Positions 46,688-57,280 are shown, counted from the stretch's first letter. The stretch is 64,000 nt of DNA from Rhodoferax sp. (GCA_030645355.1 JAUSNJ010000118.1:41855-105854), one strand, 5' to 3'. Made by a program: numbers and translations. Notes: generated by a model not told the origin, from the letters alone.

Positions 46688-46741
46688 TACATCACCCGGA
46701 TGCCACAAAAGATTGTGGTGCGTCGGGATGATAGTGATGTA
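46688..46741 (-). terminator. Long imperfect hairpin after sspB
   Basis: Outer arms TACATCAC/GTGATGTA are perfect (8 bp); inner CCCG/CGGG and CCACAA/TTGTGG continue the stem over 54 nt, abutting the sspB stop. No long T run follows, so it may be a weak terminator, a processing site before tRNA-Thr, or a 3'-end stabiliser. Confidence 0.45.
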
Positions 46742-47212
46742 TTACTTGATGCGCGTGAGCGAGGGCTTACCACCGCCTGAAGGACGCGGTGGCTCCGTGC
46801 CCTCGTCCGTTACCGCGCTGGTCACCTGCGCCAACACGGTCGGCTTAGCTTCCGCCGCAGGTGCTGCATTTGGTGTCGATGCCGAGCGCGCCAACATGGG
46901 AAAGGCCATGCCCTGGCCGTTTTCCCGTGCATAGATGGCGACAACACGATCCACAGGAACAAAAATATCCCGTGCCACGCCCCCAAACCGCCCCTTGAAC
47001 TCGATGAACTCGTTGCCCATCGTCAGTGAACTGGTCGCGTCAAAACTGATGTTCAACACAATCTCACCGTCCTTGACATACTCGTTGGGGACACGCACCG
47101 TCTCATCCACCAAGACGGCAATGAACGGCGTCAGACCATTGTCCGTGCACCACTCATACAAGGCACGAATGAGATAGGGACGTGTCGAGCTGGAGTCCGC
47201 TGCATCAATCAT
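46742..47212 (-). CDS. sspB: ClpXP protease specificity-enhancing factor SspB
   Basis: A 156-aa adaptor that tethers ssrA-tagged proteins to ClpXP. The folded N-terminal domain has STRPYLIRALYEWCTDNGLT and TPFIAVLVDETVRVP; IEFKGRFGGVARDIFVPVD is diagnostic. The flexible tail ends GGGKPSLTRIK, the short basic motif that binds ClpX. It follows sspA, in the usual petABC-sspA-sspB order. Confidence 0.95.
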   Translation of the reverse strand: MIDAADSSSTRPYLIRALYEWCTDNGLTPFIAVLVDETVRVPNEYVKDGEIVLNISFDATSSLTMGNEFIEFKGRFGGVARDIFVPVDRVVAIYARENGQGMAFPMLARSASTPNAAPAAEAKPTVLAQVTSAVTDEGTEPPRPSGGGKPSLTRIK

Positions 47213-47229
47213 GGCAAGCCCGTACGCAA

Positions 47230-47841
47230 TTACTTGCGCATCACCTTTTCAGAGGGTGTCAGTGCCTCAATGTAGGCCGGACGAGAAAAGATACGCTCGG
47301 CGTACTTCAGCAATGGTGCCGCGTTCTTGCTCAGGTCGATGCCATAGAAGTCCAGGCGCCACAGCAACGGAGCAATCGCCACGTCCAGCATGGAGAAGTT
47401 ATCGCCCAGCATGTATTTATTTTTCAGGAATACCGGGGCCAGCTGCGTTAGACGGTCACGGATGTGGGCGCGGGCTTTTTCAAGCGCCTTCTCGTTGCCC
47501 TTGGAACTGCGTGCTTCCAGAGTTGACACGTGCACAAACAGTTCTTTTTCGAAATTGAGTAAGAACAAACGGACACGGGCGCGGTCCACAGGGTCGCCGG
47601 GCATCAACTGGGGATGCGGAAAGCGTTCGTCAATGTATTCGTTGATGATGTTGGATTCGTAGAGAATCAAATCGCGTTCCACCAGAATGGGGACTTGCCC
47701 ATACGGGTTCATGACGCTGATGGCTTCTGGCTTGTTGTACAAGTCCACATCGCGAATTTCGAAGTCCATGCCCTTCTCGAAGAGGACAAAGCGGCAACGG
47801 TGAGAAAAGGGGCAGGTTGTTCCTGAATACAGCACCATCAT
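47230..47841 (-). CDS. sspA: Stringent starvation protein A (glutathione-S-transferase fold)
   Basis: A 203-aa GST-fold protein. In E. coli SspA binds RNA polymerase and changes transcription in starvation. MVLYSGTTCPFSHRCRFVLF, DVDLYNKPEAISVMNPYGQV and VPILVERDLILYESNIINEY (overlapping family blocks) identify it. It sits between petC and sspB and is preceded by a strong terminator, so it likely has its own promoter in 47842-47948. Confidence 0.93.
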   Translation of the reverse strand: MMVLYSGTTCPFSHRCRFVLFEKGMDFEIRDVDLYNKPEAISVMNPYGQVPILVERDLILYESNIINEYIDERFPHPQLMPGDPVDRARVRLFLLNFEKELFVHVSTLEARSSKGNEKALEKARAHIRDRLTQLAPVFLKNKYMLGDNFSMLDVAIAPLLWRLDFYGIDLSKNAAPLLKYAERIFSRPAYIEALTPSEKVMRK

Positions 47842-47854
47842 GGCAAAAGACTCC

Positions 47855-47894
47855 TAAAAATTAAAAAGAGTGGGTTGCCATTGCGAACCCACTC
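47855..47894 (-). terminator. Rho-independent terminator after petC
   Basis: Minus strand: GAGTGGGTT-CGCAATGGC-AACCCACTC, a perfect 9-bp stem, then TTTTTAATTTTT. It separates petABC from sspA. Confidence 0.9.
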
Positions 47895-47948
47895 CGGGAC
47901 CATCACGTTACATCCGCAAGACGTAACCGCATGGACAAAAAGACCGTA

Positions 47949-48713
47949 TTACTTGACGTCTTTCCAGAACGCCGCGTTAAGCCGCCACGCGAAGAAAGTC
48001 ATGAACAGCAAAAACAGCATCACACCGAAACCAACCCGAATGCGCGTATTTTTAGCAGGCTCCGCCATCCACTGAAGGTAGCTCACCAAATCGCCGACGG
48101 CCTGGTCATATTGCTCGGGCGCCATGGTTCCGGGTGCTAATTGCTCCCATCCCTTGAGCGTATGCACTTCATGACCGTGCTCGACAACGGTTTCAAAAAC
48201 GGGTGCTCGCTTGCCCTGCAATTCCCACAGAGCGTGGGGCATGCCTACATTGGGGAAGGCCAGGTTGTTCCAGCCGGTTGGCTTGGCATCGTCCACATAG
48301 TAGCTGCGCAGATAGGTGTACAGATAGTCGGCACCCGTGCCCATGCCCTGCGCTGAACGGGACCGTGCGATCACCGTCAAATCAGGGGGGTTGGCACCAA
48401 ACCACTCTTTGGCTTGGCGGGGGTCGATCGCAGCCTTCATGTTCTCACCCACCTTCTCGGTAGTGAACAGCAAGTTGTCCTTGATCTGTTGATCCGTCAG
48501 GCCAATGTCCTTCAAGCGGTTGAATCGCATAAAGGCTGCTGAGTGGCAGTTCAGGCAGTAGTTGACAAACAGTTTGGCGCCATTCTGGAGTGCTGCGAGA
48601 TCATTGGATCGGTCCGGTGCCCGATCCCACGCCATTCCACCGGTATTCGCCTGAGCACCGGCCATGAAGCCCACTGCCGCCAGCAAAGTCAATAGTACTT
48701 TTTTCATTTGCAT
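47949..48713 (-). CDS. petC: Ubiquinol-cytochrome c reductase, cytochrome c1 subunit
   Basis: A 254-aa cytochrome c1 of complex III. After a signal sequence (MKKVLLTLLAAVGFMAGAQA) the heme c motif is VNYCLNCHSAA (Cys53, Cys56, His57). MGTGADYLYTYLRSYYVDD and the C-terminal membrane anchor (IRVGFGVMLFLLFMTFFAWR) are typical. It hands electrons to soluble cytochrome c on the periplasmic side. Last gene of petABC. Confidence 0.96.
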   Translation of the reverse strand: MQMKKVLLTLLAAVGFMAGAQANTGGMAWDRAPDRSNDLAALQNGAKLFVNYCLNCHSAAFMRFNRLKDIGLTDQQIKDNLLFTTEKVGENMKAAIDPRQAKEWFGANPPDLTVIARSRSAQGMGTGADYLYTYLRSYYVDDAKPTGWNNLAFPNVGMPHALWELQGKRAPVFETVVEHGHEVHTLKGWEQLAPGTMAPEQYDQAVGDLVSYLQWMAEPAKNTRIRVGFGVMLFLLFMTFFAWRLNAAFWKDVK

Positions 48714-48723
48714 AATCTCCGAC

Positions 48724-50127
48724 TCAATGGGCAGCGAAATTGACGCGGGCAGGCACAGGCTTGGCCTCTCCCAGACGACTCCACCACGGCATCAACAGGA
48801 AAAAGCCGAAGTAAAACAGGGTTCCGACCTGCGACACACGCTCACCGATTGCAGACGGAGGCTGCGTTCCCAAATAGGCCAGGATGACAAAATTAACCAC
48901 AAATACTGCGTACAGGTATTTGTGCCAATCCGGACGGTAACGAATGGATTTGACCGGACAATAGTCCAGCCAGGGCAGGAAAAACAGGATGACCACGGCA
49001 CCCCCCATGGCCACAACACCCCAGAACTTCGCATCGATGGACAGCATCATGGCCACCACCACCACAGCGGCACCCAGGATCACGCCCTTGAAGATCGCAG
49101 GCATCTTGAACTTGACGATGCTGAACAATGCTGCGCCCACGGTGCAGATCTCCAACACAATCATCATCTCATCGGTGATGGCGCGCAGCATCGAATAGAA
49201 CGGCGTGAAGTACCAAACCGGCGCAATGTGCAACGGCGTCTGCAGCGGATCGGCTGGAATGAAGTTGTTGTATTCGAGGAAGTAGCCCCCGAACTCGGGC
49301 GCGAAGAAGATGACGGCCGAGAAGACCATCAAGAACATGCACACCGCAAAGATATCGTGCACGGTGTAATAGGGGTGGAACGGAATGCCATCCAGGGGAA
49401 TGCCTTTGGCGTCCTTGGTGGCCTTGATCTCGATGCCATCGGGATTGTTGGAGCCCACATCGTGCAAAGCCATCAAGTGCGCAACCACCAGACCCAACAG
49501 AACCAACGGCACCGCAATCACGTGGAAGCTGAAGAAACGATTGAGTGTTGCGTCACCGACCACATAGTCGCCACGAATCAGCAACGCCAGATCAGGTCCC
49601 ACAAAAGGCACGGCCGCAAACAGGTTCACGATCACCTGGGCGCCCCAGTAGCTCATCTGGCCCCATGGCAACAGATAACCCATGAAGGCTTCGGCCATCA
49701 GGCACAAGAAGATCGCGCAACCGAACACCCACACCAACTCACGCGGCTTGCGGTAACTTCCGTACAGCAGGCCACGGAACATGTGCAGATAGACCACGAC
49801 AAAGAATGCGGAAGCGCCGGTTGAATGCATGTAGCGGATCAGCCAGCCCCATGGCACGTCGCGCATGATGTATTCCACCGAACCAAAGGCCAAAGCAGCG
49901 TCCGGTTTGTAGTGCATGACCAGGAAGATACCGGTCACGATCTGAATCACCAGCACCAGCATGGCCAACGAGCCAAAGATGTACCAAAAATTGAAGTTCT
50001 TGGGCGCGTAGTACTCCGACATGTGAACCTTGTACATGTCGAATGCTGTCGGCAAACGATTTTCAAACCAGTTGGTGAGTTTGGCGCCTGCCGATGCGTT
50101 GGGGGAAATTTCCTTGAAATCAGCCAT
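48724..50127 (-). CDS. petB: Ubiquinol-cytochrome c reductase, cytochrome b subunit
   Basis: A 467-aa integral membrane protein with about 8-9 helices, carrying both b hemes and the two quinone sites. YIMRDVPWGWLIRYMHSTGA, GYLLPWGQMSYWGAQVIVNL and PPDA-type region variants such as NNFIPADPLQTPLHIAPVWY mark it. It is longer than E. coli-type b proteins because of a C-terminal extension usual for beta-proteobacteria. It sits between petA and petC. Confidence 0.97.
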   Translation of the reverse strand: MADFKEISPNASAGAKLTNWFENRLPTAFDMYKVHMSEYYAPKNFNFWYIFGSLAMLVLVIQIVTGIFLVMHYKPDAALAFGSVEYIMRDVPWGWLIRYMHSTGASAFFVVVYLHMFRGLLYGSYRKPRELVWVFGCAIFLCLMAEAFMGYLLPWGQMSYWGAQVIVNLFAAVPFVGPDLALLIRGDYVVGDATLNRFFSFHVIAVPLVLLGLVVAHLMALHDVGSNNPDGIEIKATKDAKGIPLDGIPFHPYYTVHDIFAVCMFLMVFSAVIFFAPEFGGYFLEYNNFIPADPLQTPLHIAPVWYFTPFYSMLRAITDEMMIVLEICTVGAALFSIVKFKMPAIFKGVILGAAVVVVAMMLSIDAKFWGVVAMGGAVVILFFLPWLDYCPVKSIRYRPDWHKYLYAVFVVNFVILAYLGTQPPSAIGERVSQVGTLFYFGFFLLMPWWSRLGEAKPVPARVNFAAH

Positions 50128-50138
50128 GTTCTTATTCC

Positions 50139-50753
50139 TCAGGCTTTCTTGTCTTCGCCAATCAGCAGCTTGCTGTCGGAAAGGTACATATGGGGAGGGA
50201 CTTCAAGATTGTCCGGCGCAGGCTTGTTCTTGAAAACACGGCCAGCCAGGTCAAACGTAGAACCATGGCAGGGGCACAAAAAGCCGCCTTTCCAGTCGTC
50301 AGGTAGCGAAGCCTGAGGCCCCGTTTGAAATTTTTCCGATGGCGAGCAGCCCAGGTGGGTGCAAATACCAACAGCCACAAAAAACTCGGGCTTGATCGAT
50401 CGGCCCTCGTTGCGGGCATATTCCGGCGTCAGTTCGGAAGGCTTGCGCTGCGACGTAGGATCTGCCAGTTGGCCGGTGATCGCCGAAAGGCTTGCCAATT
50501 GCTCGGGGGTGCGTCGGATAACCCAGACCGGTTTGCCGCGCCATTCGACGGTCATCTTTTCACCGGGCCTCAGGCCCCCGATATCCACTTCCACGGCTGC
50601 GCCAGCCGCTTTGGCCCGCTCGGACGGTTGAAATGTGCTGACAAAAGGAATAGCGGCGGCACCAACGCCTACGGCACCGGCGCAGCTGGATGCGATCAAC
50701 CAAGTGCGTTTGCTGGTGTCGATCGATTGGCTATCGACAAGGGTTTCACTCAT
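50139..50753 (-). CDS. petA: Ubiquinol-cytochrome c reductase, Rieske iron-sulfur subunit
   Basis: A 204-aa Rieske protein. The 2Fe-2S ligands are in CTHLGCSP and CPCHGSTFDLAG. The N-terminal SKRTWLIASSCAGAVGVGAA is the membrane anchor, probably exported folded by Tat (the usual twin-Arg is here S-K-R). Start at MSETLVDSQ with GAGG upstream. First gene of petABC; divergent from mscL. Confidence 0.96.
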   Translation of the reverse strand: MSETLVDSQSIDTSKRTWLIASSCAGAVGVGAAAIPFVSTFQPSERAKAAGAAVEVDIGGLRPGEKMTVEWRGKPVWVIRRTPEQLASLSAITGQLADPTSQRKPSELTPEYARNEGRSIKPEFFVAVGICTHLGCSPSEKFQTGPQASLPDDWKGGFLCPCHGSTFDLAGRVFKNKPAPDNLEVPPHMYLSDSKLLIGEDKKA

Positions 50754-50849
50754 GAGAATCCTCAATGAACATGACTACTAGGGGGAAGCTCTCATTGTAA
50801 CTGACCGCCACAGCGCCGATTTGGCGGCCCTTCTGGGCAATATGGGTCC

Positions 50850-50877
50850 TTGACACCGTTCATTTGTCAGCAATACT
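50850..50877 (+). promoter_or_regulatory. Probable promoter of mscL
   Basis: Consensus -35 TTGACA (50850-50855), a 16-bp spacer and -10 AATACT (50872-50877, 4/6). It lies 31 bp before the mscL ATG. Confidence 0.55.
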
Positions 50878-50908
50878 CTTGCTTTTCAACATTTTGGAGC
50901 GCACGACA

Positions 50909-51337
50909 ATGGGAATGATCCAGGAATTCAAGGATTTCGCGGTTAAAGGCAATGTCATTGACTTGGCCGTCGGCGTGATCATTGGCGGCGCATTCGGGAA
51001 GATTGTGGATTCCGTGGTTGCGGACCTCATCATGCCCATCGTCGGTGCCGCGTTTGGAAAGCTGGACTTTTCCAGCCTGTTTGTCGTTTTGGGTTCTGTG
51101 CCGCCAGGCACGGCTACCACGCTGGACGCTCTCAAGAAAGCGGGCGTTCCGGTTTTCGCCTATGGCAGCTTCATTACCGTGGCGGTGAATTTTGCGATCC
51201 TGGCATTCATCATTTTTCTGATGGTCAAGCAGATCAACCGATTGAAGCGCGAGGCGCCCGTTACCGCCCCGGCGCCCGTCGCCACATCCGAAGACGTATT
51301 GCTGCTACGCGAAATCCGCGACAGTCTGAAGAAATAG
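50909..51337 (+). CDS. mscL: Large-conductance mechanosensitive channel MscL
   Basis: A 142-aa pentameric channel that opens under membrane tension to release solutes in osmotic downshock. The N-terminal amphipathic helix and pore-lining TM1 are in [20 protein letters not shown] and [22 protein letters not shown]2 follows ([20 protein letters not shown]), then a C-terminal helix. A TGGAG ribosome site supports the ATG at 50909 over the longer frame. Confidence 0.97.
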   Translation: MGMIQEFKDFAVKGNVIDLAVGVIIGGAFGKIVDSVVADLIMPIVGAAFGKLDFSSLFVVLGSVPPGTATTLDALKKAGVPVFAYGSFITVAVNFAILAFIIFLMVKQINRLKREAPVTAPAPVATSEDVLLLREIRDSLKK

Positions 51338-51357
51338 TATCCCCACGCTCCGCCGTT

Positions 51358-52434
51358 TCACGGGTCGCTGCCCGCCTCAGTCGCCAACATCTTTGCCATG
51401 CGCACCGCCTCAATCAGACTGGAGGCATCGGCGCGGCCGGTACCGGCAATATCAAAGGCCGTGCCGTGGTCAGGGCTGGTGCGAACCAGCGGCAGGCCCA
51501 GCGTCACGTTGACCCCCTGTTCCACGCCCAGGTATTTCACCGGAATCAGACCCTGGTCGTGGTACATCGCGACCACGACATCGAACTCTCCCGCGTGTTG
51601 CGCGCTGTTGCGGGCGCGCATGAACACCGTGTCAGGCGCCCAGGGGCCACTGGCGTCGATACCACTGGCTCGCGCAGCGTCGACGGCGGGCTGTATCACT
51701 TCCAGCTCTTCGCTGCCAAACAGCCCACCCTCGCCGGCATGCGGGTTGAGTCCCGCCACCGCGATGCGCGGCGACCGACCCAATACCCGCGACAGGGCGC
51801 CATGGGTAATCTGCAAGGTTTCCAGCACGTTCGAATAGGTCACCGCTTCAATGGCCTGACGCAACGATAGGTGGATGCTGACCAGCACGGTACGCAACTC
51901 CCCATTGGCCAGCATCATGCGCACTGGTAACTCGGACACCGGTCGGTCCATAAATCGCGCGGCCCGGTCCTGCAGCAACTCGGTATGCCCGGGAAACTGG
52001 TCAAACGGGTGCCCTGCCGCGGCCAATGCCTCCTTGTGCAAGGGGGCTGTGACCATGGCGCACAGCTGTCCAGCCAAGGCCGCATCCGCCGCCCACTCCA
52101 CGCAGCGCCCGGCCTGCATTCCGGCAACCCGGCTGATGGCACCCCAGGCCACGGGCTCCAACGGTTCGCCCACCTGCAATACCGGAATACAGTTTGGAGG
52201 CACGTCGCACACCTGTTCTGGCGCCGTGATGACCGCAACCGGCAGTGGCGGTTGCCCGCCGGGCACTACCACCCGGGCAGCCCGGCGCAACGTGCCCACA
52301 TCGCCCACTACAAAGCAGTTGCGCAACAGGTCGGGCTGGTCCCGGTAGGCCTTGGCAATGATTTCTGGGCCAATGCCTGCGGCATCCCCCATCGTGATGG
52401 CCAACGGTTTCGCGGCGGGTGCGGTATCGGTCAT
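51358..52434 (-). CDS. pdxA: 4-Hydroxythreonine-4-phosphate dehydrogenase PdxA
   Basis: A 358-aa enzyme of pyridoxal-phosphate synthesis (DXP-independent of the ribose-5-P route). The start PLAITMGDAAGIGPEIIAKA, the metal-site histidines in FPGHTELLQDRA and VAMYHDQGLIPVKYLG, and GLNPHAGEGGLFGSEE identify it. It follows the Nif3-like gene with a 15-bp gap on the same strand. Confidence 0.95.
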   Translation of the reverse strand: MTDTAPAAKPLAITMGDAAGIGPEIIAKAYRDQPDLLRNCFVVGDVGTLRRAARVVVPGGQPPLPVAVITAPEQVCDVPPNCIPVLQVGEPLEPVAWGAISRVAGMQAGRCVEWAADAALAGQLCAMVTAPLHKEALAAAGHPFDQFPGHTELLQDRAARFMDRPVSELPVRMMLANGELRTVLVSIHLSLRQAIEAVTYSNVLETLQITHGALSRVLGRSPRIAVAGLNPHAGEGGLFGSEELEVIQPAVDAARASGIDASGPWAPDTVFMRARNSAQHAGEFDVVVAMYHDQGLIPVKYLGVEQGVNVTLGLPLVRTSPDHGTAFDIAGTGRADASSLIEAVRMAKMLATEAGSDP

Positions 52435-52449
52435 AAGTTGAACGCGGTG

Positions 52450-53202
52450 TCAGGCCGGGTTGTCGATATCAATGAAAACATGCTCCAGCCCGAACCGGGC
52501 GCACATATGCGCCGCCAGCGCCGGAGCACCATAGCGTTCGGTGGCGTGGTGACCGCAAGCGAGGTAAGCCACCCCGGTTTCCCGCGCAAGATGCGCTTGT
52601 GGCTCGGAGATTTCCCCGGTGATAAAGGCATCCGCGCCCGCCGCGATGGCTGCCTCAAAATAGCTTTGCGCGCCGCCGGTGCACCAGGCGATGCGTTTGA
52701 GCGGTCCGGGTCGGCCCGGCACCAGCACCACGGAGTGCTTCAGCACCGACTCCACGTGCAGCGCCAGGGTCTGCGCATCGGAAAACTCTACCGACGCAGT
52801 GCCCGTCCACCCCAGCTGCTGGTCGCCAAACCGATCGCTCGCCTGCAAGCCCAGGCGTTGCCCCAATTGGGCGTTGTTGCCCAGCTCCGCATGGGCATCC
52901 AGCGGCAAATGGTACGCAAACAGGTTGATGTTGTGTGCCAGCAATTGCCCCAGGCGTTGGCGCATCCAGCCGGTCACGCGTCCGTCGTAGCCACGCCAAA
53001 ACAAACCGTGGTGAACCAGAATCGTATCCGCCCCTTCGGCAATCGCAGCATCGATAAAGGCCAAGCTTGCAGTAACCCCGGAGACGATCTTTCGCACCTG
53101 CGCTGAACCCTCCACCTGCAATCCATTGGGGCAATAGTCCTTGAAAGCCTCAGGCTGGAGCAAGGCGTCCAGGGCGGTCAGGAGTTCCTGGCGATCGGTC
53201 AT
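52450..53202 (-). CDS. Nif3-like dinuclear metal-centre protein (YbgI family)
   Basis: A 250-aa hexameric protein with a two-metal site. The N-terminus DYCPNGLQVEGSAQVRKIVS and ADTILVHHGLFWRG carry the first histidines. YLACGHHATERYGAPALAAH provides the rest. The YbgI/Nif3 family is widespread; proposed roles include GTP cyclohydrolase-like folding and folate or metal chemistry, none settled. Overlaps the YkgJ-type gene stop by 4 bp. Confidence 0.93.
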   Translation of the reverse strand: MTDRQELLTALDALLQPEAFKDYCPNGLQVEGSAQVRKIVSGVTASLAFIDAAIAEGADTILVHHGLFWRGYDGRVTGWMRQRLGQLLAHNINLFAYHLPLDAHAELGNNAQLGQRLGLQASDRFGDQQLGWTGTASVEFSDAQTLALHVESVLKHSVVLVPGRPGPLKRIAWCTGGAQSYFEAAIAAGADAFITGEISEPQAHLARETGVAYLACGHHATERYGAPALAAHMCARFGLEHVFIDIDNPA

Positions 53203-53627
53203 GGCGGGCTGCGTCGCGCCACAGCGCGAATGGGATAGGTTGAATCGGTCGTCGGCATTGTCGTTGAACTGCTGCGCACCACTTCCAGGCTGCTGTCACA
53301 GCCCGTGCCGGCGGCAATCCAGCGGGCGCCCCATCGCCGCAGCAGCGGGGCCAACAACGGAGTCAGCCACCGCGTTCCCCGTGGCAGGGATGCCGCCAAC
53401 ACGTCCTCGGGCGCCACGATGGCGCCGCATCGGTACTGGCCAGGCGCATCCTGCCAGCGCAATGCGGCACAGGCGCCGATGCGTGTGCCTGACAGGATCA
53501 CACCCAACGGACAGGGCTCGAACAAACAGCACACACCGCAGCCATTGCAGGCCACGCCCTCGGGCACCTTGCCGGGTGCCTGCGGGTGGATGTGAATAGT
53601 GTGCTCGGTTTGCGCAGTGTGGGCCAT
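53199..53627 (-). CDS. Cysteine-cluster (YkgJ-type, zinc/iron-chelating) protein
   Basis: A 142-aa protein. The cysteine cluster GVACNGCGVCCLFEPCPLGV (about residues 24-43) has the CxxCxxCC core of YkgJ-type metal-binding proteins; further cysteines are in GACAALRW and QYRCGAI. The C-terminal half has a hydrophobic LLAPLLRRWG stretch. Start at MAHTAQTEH. Divergent from the DegS-like protease gene. The function is unknown. Confidence 0.82.
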   Translation of the reverse strand: MAHTAQTEHTIHIHPQAPGKVPEGVACNGCGVCCLFEPCPLGVILSGTRIGACAALRWQDAPGQYRCGAIVAPEDVLAASLPRGTRWLTPLLAPLLRRWGARWIAAGTGCDSSLEVVRSSSTTMPTTDSTYPIRAVARRSPP

Positions 53628-53714
53628 ATCAGACTTGCACTGTACTGTGGTTCCCCAGGGCACTCTACAATTTGCCGCAACACGGCATGCCCCGTACCGG
53701 CACCGGAATACTCC

Positions 53715-54863
<1,149 letters not shown>

Positions 54864-54871
54864 TCAGAGAC

Positions 54872-55663
54872 TCAGGACGACGTGGTCGCGGTGTCGTCCG
54901 CAGGCGCCTGGGTGTGTTTGATGAAAATCCTGGCAGCCCAGATTCCGACCTCGTACAGCAGGCACATAGGCACCAGCAAGGCCAGCATGGACACCGGATC
55001 GGGGGGCGTCACCACCCCGGCCACAGCCGCCGCGCCGACGACAAAATAGGCACGGAATGACTTGAGTTGCGCCACCGTAACCATCCCCATGCGGGCCAGA
55101 ATGACCACGGCAATGGGCACTTCGAAGGCGACGCCAAACGCAATAAACATGGTGATGACAAAGTCGAGGTAGGCCTCGATGTCCGGGCTCACCGCAACCG
55201 ATATAGGTGCCATCTTCTGGATGGCGGGAAACGCCTGCCCGAAGACGAAGAAATAGCAAAACGCCGCGCCCGCATAAAACAGCAGGGTACTGGCCACCAC
55301 CAAGGGCATCACCAAACGCTTTTCATGCTTGTACAAGCCTGGTGCCACGAATGCCCATACCTGGTACAGCACCCACGGCAGCGCCAATCCGAACGCAGCC
55401 AGCACCGTCACCTTGATGGGAACCAGAAAGGGCGACACCACGCCGGTGGCGATCATGCGTGCGCCTTCAGGCAGCGTCTTGACCAGGGGCATGGCCAGCA
55501 GGTCATACAGAGCAGACGGCCCCGGAAAGAACGCCAGCAACACGAACAGGGCGCCAATGCCATAGACACTGTAGAGCAGACGATCGCGCAGCTCCATCAA
55601 ATGCTGCACGAACGGTTGTTCCGTGCCAGCCAGTTCGTCTGGAGATTTTTTTTCGTCGGACAT
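54872..55663 (-). CDS. tatC: Sec-independent protein translocase TatC
   Basis: A 263-aa receptor of the twin-arginine pathway with six membrane helices. The N-terminal FVQHLMELRDRLLYSVYGIG contains the signal-binding LxELRxR block; FGVAFEVPIAVVILARMGMV carries the conserved FxxxFE-P element, and VTPPDPVSMLALLVPM is the late loop. ATG 55663 overlaps the tatB stop (ATGA). The longer frame upstream lies inside tatB. Confidence 0.96.
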   Translation of the reverse strand: MSDEKKSPDELAGTEQPFVQHLMELRDRLLYSVYGIGALFVLLAFFPGPSALYDLLAMPLVKTLPEGARMIATGVVSPFLVPIKVTVLAAFGLALPWVLYQVWAFVAPGLYKHEKRLVMPLVVASTLLFYAGAAFCYFFVFGQAFPAIQKMAPISVAVSPDIEAYLDFVITMFIAFGVAFEVPIAVVILARMGMVTVAQLKSFRAYFVVGAAAVAGVVTPPDPVSMLALLVPMCLLYEVGIWAARIFIKHTQAPADDTATTSS

Positions 55664-56127
55664 CAGTTGATCTTGGGTGGGCGGAACCGGGCAACCCGTG
55701 CTGCGCCAGACAGGGCCTTGGTCCGCACCCCAGCGCGTGCCTTGTACCAGGAAGGAGTGGCACCCTTCTTCAGGCGCCATTGTTTTTTGGGATGGCGGTA
55801 CTGCGGCACCGCTGAGTACGCATCGTCCAGGGATATGCGCGATGCCGTATCGGTCGCCTCGGACCAACTCTTCTCGAAGTCGCTGGCGCTAGTTTGAATG
55901 GTTTGTTCGACGTCGCGCGCCGCACTCTCCATCGTTTCCTTCATCTTCTTGAGCTCGTCGAGCTCCATGGAGCGGCTGACCTCCGCCTTGACTTCGGCCA
56001 TGTAGCTGCGCGCACGACCCAGCAGCGTGCCCGCCATACGGGCCACGCCGGGCAGACGCTCGGGCCCAATCACCACCAGCGCAATGGCGCCAATGATGGC
56101 AAGCTTGGTAACTCCGATATCAAGCAT
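55663..56127 (-). CDS. tatB: Sec-independent protein translocase TatB
   Basis: A 154-aa protein with one N-terminal helix, [20 protein letters not shown], the GPERLP hinge of TatB, and a long amphipathic helix ([20 protein letters not shown]). The C-terminus from about 110 is strongly basic ([21 protein letters not shown]), unlike the acidic tail of E. coli TatB. Lies between tatA and tatC. Confidence 0.93.
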   Translation of the reverse strand: MLDIGVTKLAIIGAIALVVIGPERLPGVARMAGTLLGRARSYMAEVKAEVSRSMELDELKKMKETMESAARDVEQTIQTSASDFEKSWSEATDTASRISLDDAYSAVPQYRHPKKQWRLKKGATPSWYKARAGVRTKALSGAARVARFRPPKIN

Positions 56128-56168
56128 GGGTGAGGTCCGTCCAACCGGACCGCCGCAAACGCAAGCCC

Positions 56169-56408
56169 TCAGCTCTTGATTTTGGCTTCAACATCAATGG
56201 TGGACTTGGCTTCGGTTTTCTCGGTGGCCGCCAACGTCGGGGCCGGCGTCTCGGCCGCCTTTTCCGTCGTGCTGCCGTCCTTCATGCCATCCTTGAAGCC
56301 CTTGACCGCGCCACCCAGGTCGGAGCCGATGTTGCGCAGCTTCTTGGTGCCAAAGATGACAATGATGATGACCAGAAAAATAATCAGGTGTGTAGTCGAA
56401 AAGCCCAT
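56169..56408 (-). CDS. tatA: Sec-independent protein translocase TatA
   Basis: A 79-aa pore-forming subunit. The membrane helix is [20 protein letters not shown] followed by the [20 protein letters not shown] amphipathic helix with the conserved F-G-x-K-K-L-R hinge. AAGGAG ribosome site. First gene of tatABC, after the HIT gene. Confidence 0.95.
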   Translation of the reverse strand: MGFSTTHLIIFLVIIIVIFGTKKLRNIGSDLGGAVKGFKDGMKDGSTTEKAAETPAPTLAATEKTEAKSTIDVEAKIKS

Positions 56409-56489
56409 GGCTGACTCCTTGGTTGTTACCGTATTTTAGGTGAACGCTGTGAACAGGCGGATAACGTGGCCGTCAATACCCTGACGGGA

Positions 56490-56864
56490 CTAGCCCCGCA
56501 ACCACGGGCGCGGACCACCCATCACATGGAAATGCAGATGCCGGACCTCCTGTCCGCCCTCCGCTCCGGTGTTGGTCACCAGGCGAAACCCGCCCGCGGG
56601 ATAGGGATTGCAGCCCTCTTGCAGCGCCAATCGGGGAACCAGGGCCATCATGCGCCCCATCATGGCCGCATGTTCAGGGCCTACCTGGGCCATGGACGGA
56701 ATGTGCAGCTTTGGGATGAGCAGAAAATGCACCGGCGCCCACGGATGGATGTCATGAAAGGCATAAAACTCATCATCTTCGAACACGCTGCGCGAAGGAA
56801 TCTTGCCCGCAGCGATCTTGCAGAACAGGCAATCCGGATCGTGGTCCATTACCCCATCACTCAT
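56490..56864 (-). CDS. Histidine triad (HIT) nucleotide-binding protein
   Basis: A 124-aa HinT-type purine nucleoside phosphoramidase. The zinc-like N-terminal CLFCKIAAGKIPSRSVFED and the catalytic triad block RHLHFHVMGGPRP are diagnostic. The start at 56864 overlaps the DUF4870 stop (ATGA); an internal ATG at 56849 has a GGGG site and would give 119 aa. The placement between his genes and tatABC is familiar in Burkholderiales. Confidence 0.93.
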   Translation of the reverse strand: MSDGVMDHDPDCLFCKIAAGKIPSRSVFEDDEFYAFHDIHPWAPVHFLLIPKLHIPSMAQVGPEHAAMMGRMMALVPRLALQEGCNPYPAGGFRLVTNTGAEGGQEVRHLHFHVMGGPRPWLRG

Positions 56865-57280
56865 GCTGCGGTCTCCATCGGCAATCCCTTGTTCATCGCC
56901 ACCAGGCCGGTCACGATACGGTACAGAAACCACAGCGAGATACAGAACCACGCGACCCAGCCGGGTAACAGCAGCAGCAGCCACAGCGGCGCGGTAGCCA
57001 GATACAACAGGCCGGCAATGATGACCGTGCGGATGCGCCACGAAAAGTGCGATGCGTGCCAGGTGCCCTGCGCGTCGCCCCGCTTGACGAAGTCCAGAAC
57101 CAATGCCGCCAACAGCAGCAACGGACCGAACTGCCCCCCAGGGATCAGCGCGCCGACGGCCACGATCAAATGCAGCACGTAGCTGATGGTGCCCACCGTA
57201 TTGAGTGCCTGCAGCCGCTCCAGCAGGGCGCGGTCCGGCTCCGAACCCGGCGCGGGAATCTGTGAAAAATCCTGTGTCAT
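56861..57280 (-). CDS. DUF4870-like small membrane protein
   Basis: A 139-aa protein with three or four hydrophobic segments: [54 protein letters not shown] and [20 protein letters not shown] (the last two nearly contiguous). DUF4870 proteins are uncharacterised. Coupled by 4-bp overlaps to hisE upstream and the HIT gene downstream. Confidence 0.82.
   Translation of the reverse strand: MTQDFSQIPAPGSEPDRALLERLQALNTVGTISYVLHLIVAVGALIPGGQFGPLLLLAALVLDFVKRGDAQGTWHASHFSWRIRTVIIAGLLYLATAPLWLLLLLPGWVAWFCISLWFLYRIVTGLVAMNKGLPMETAA

Noticed and set aside
46780..46830. Possible further AGCCCTCGT repeat copy in sspB (TGCCCTCGTCCGTTACC)
   Set aside because: Only the CCCTCGT core matches; the following blocks and the terminal hairpin are absent, and the codons fit sspB.
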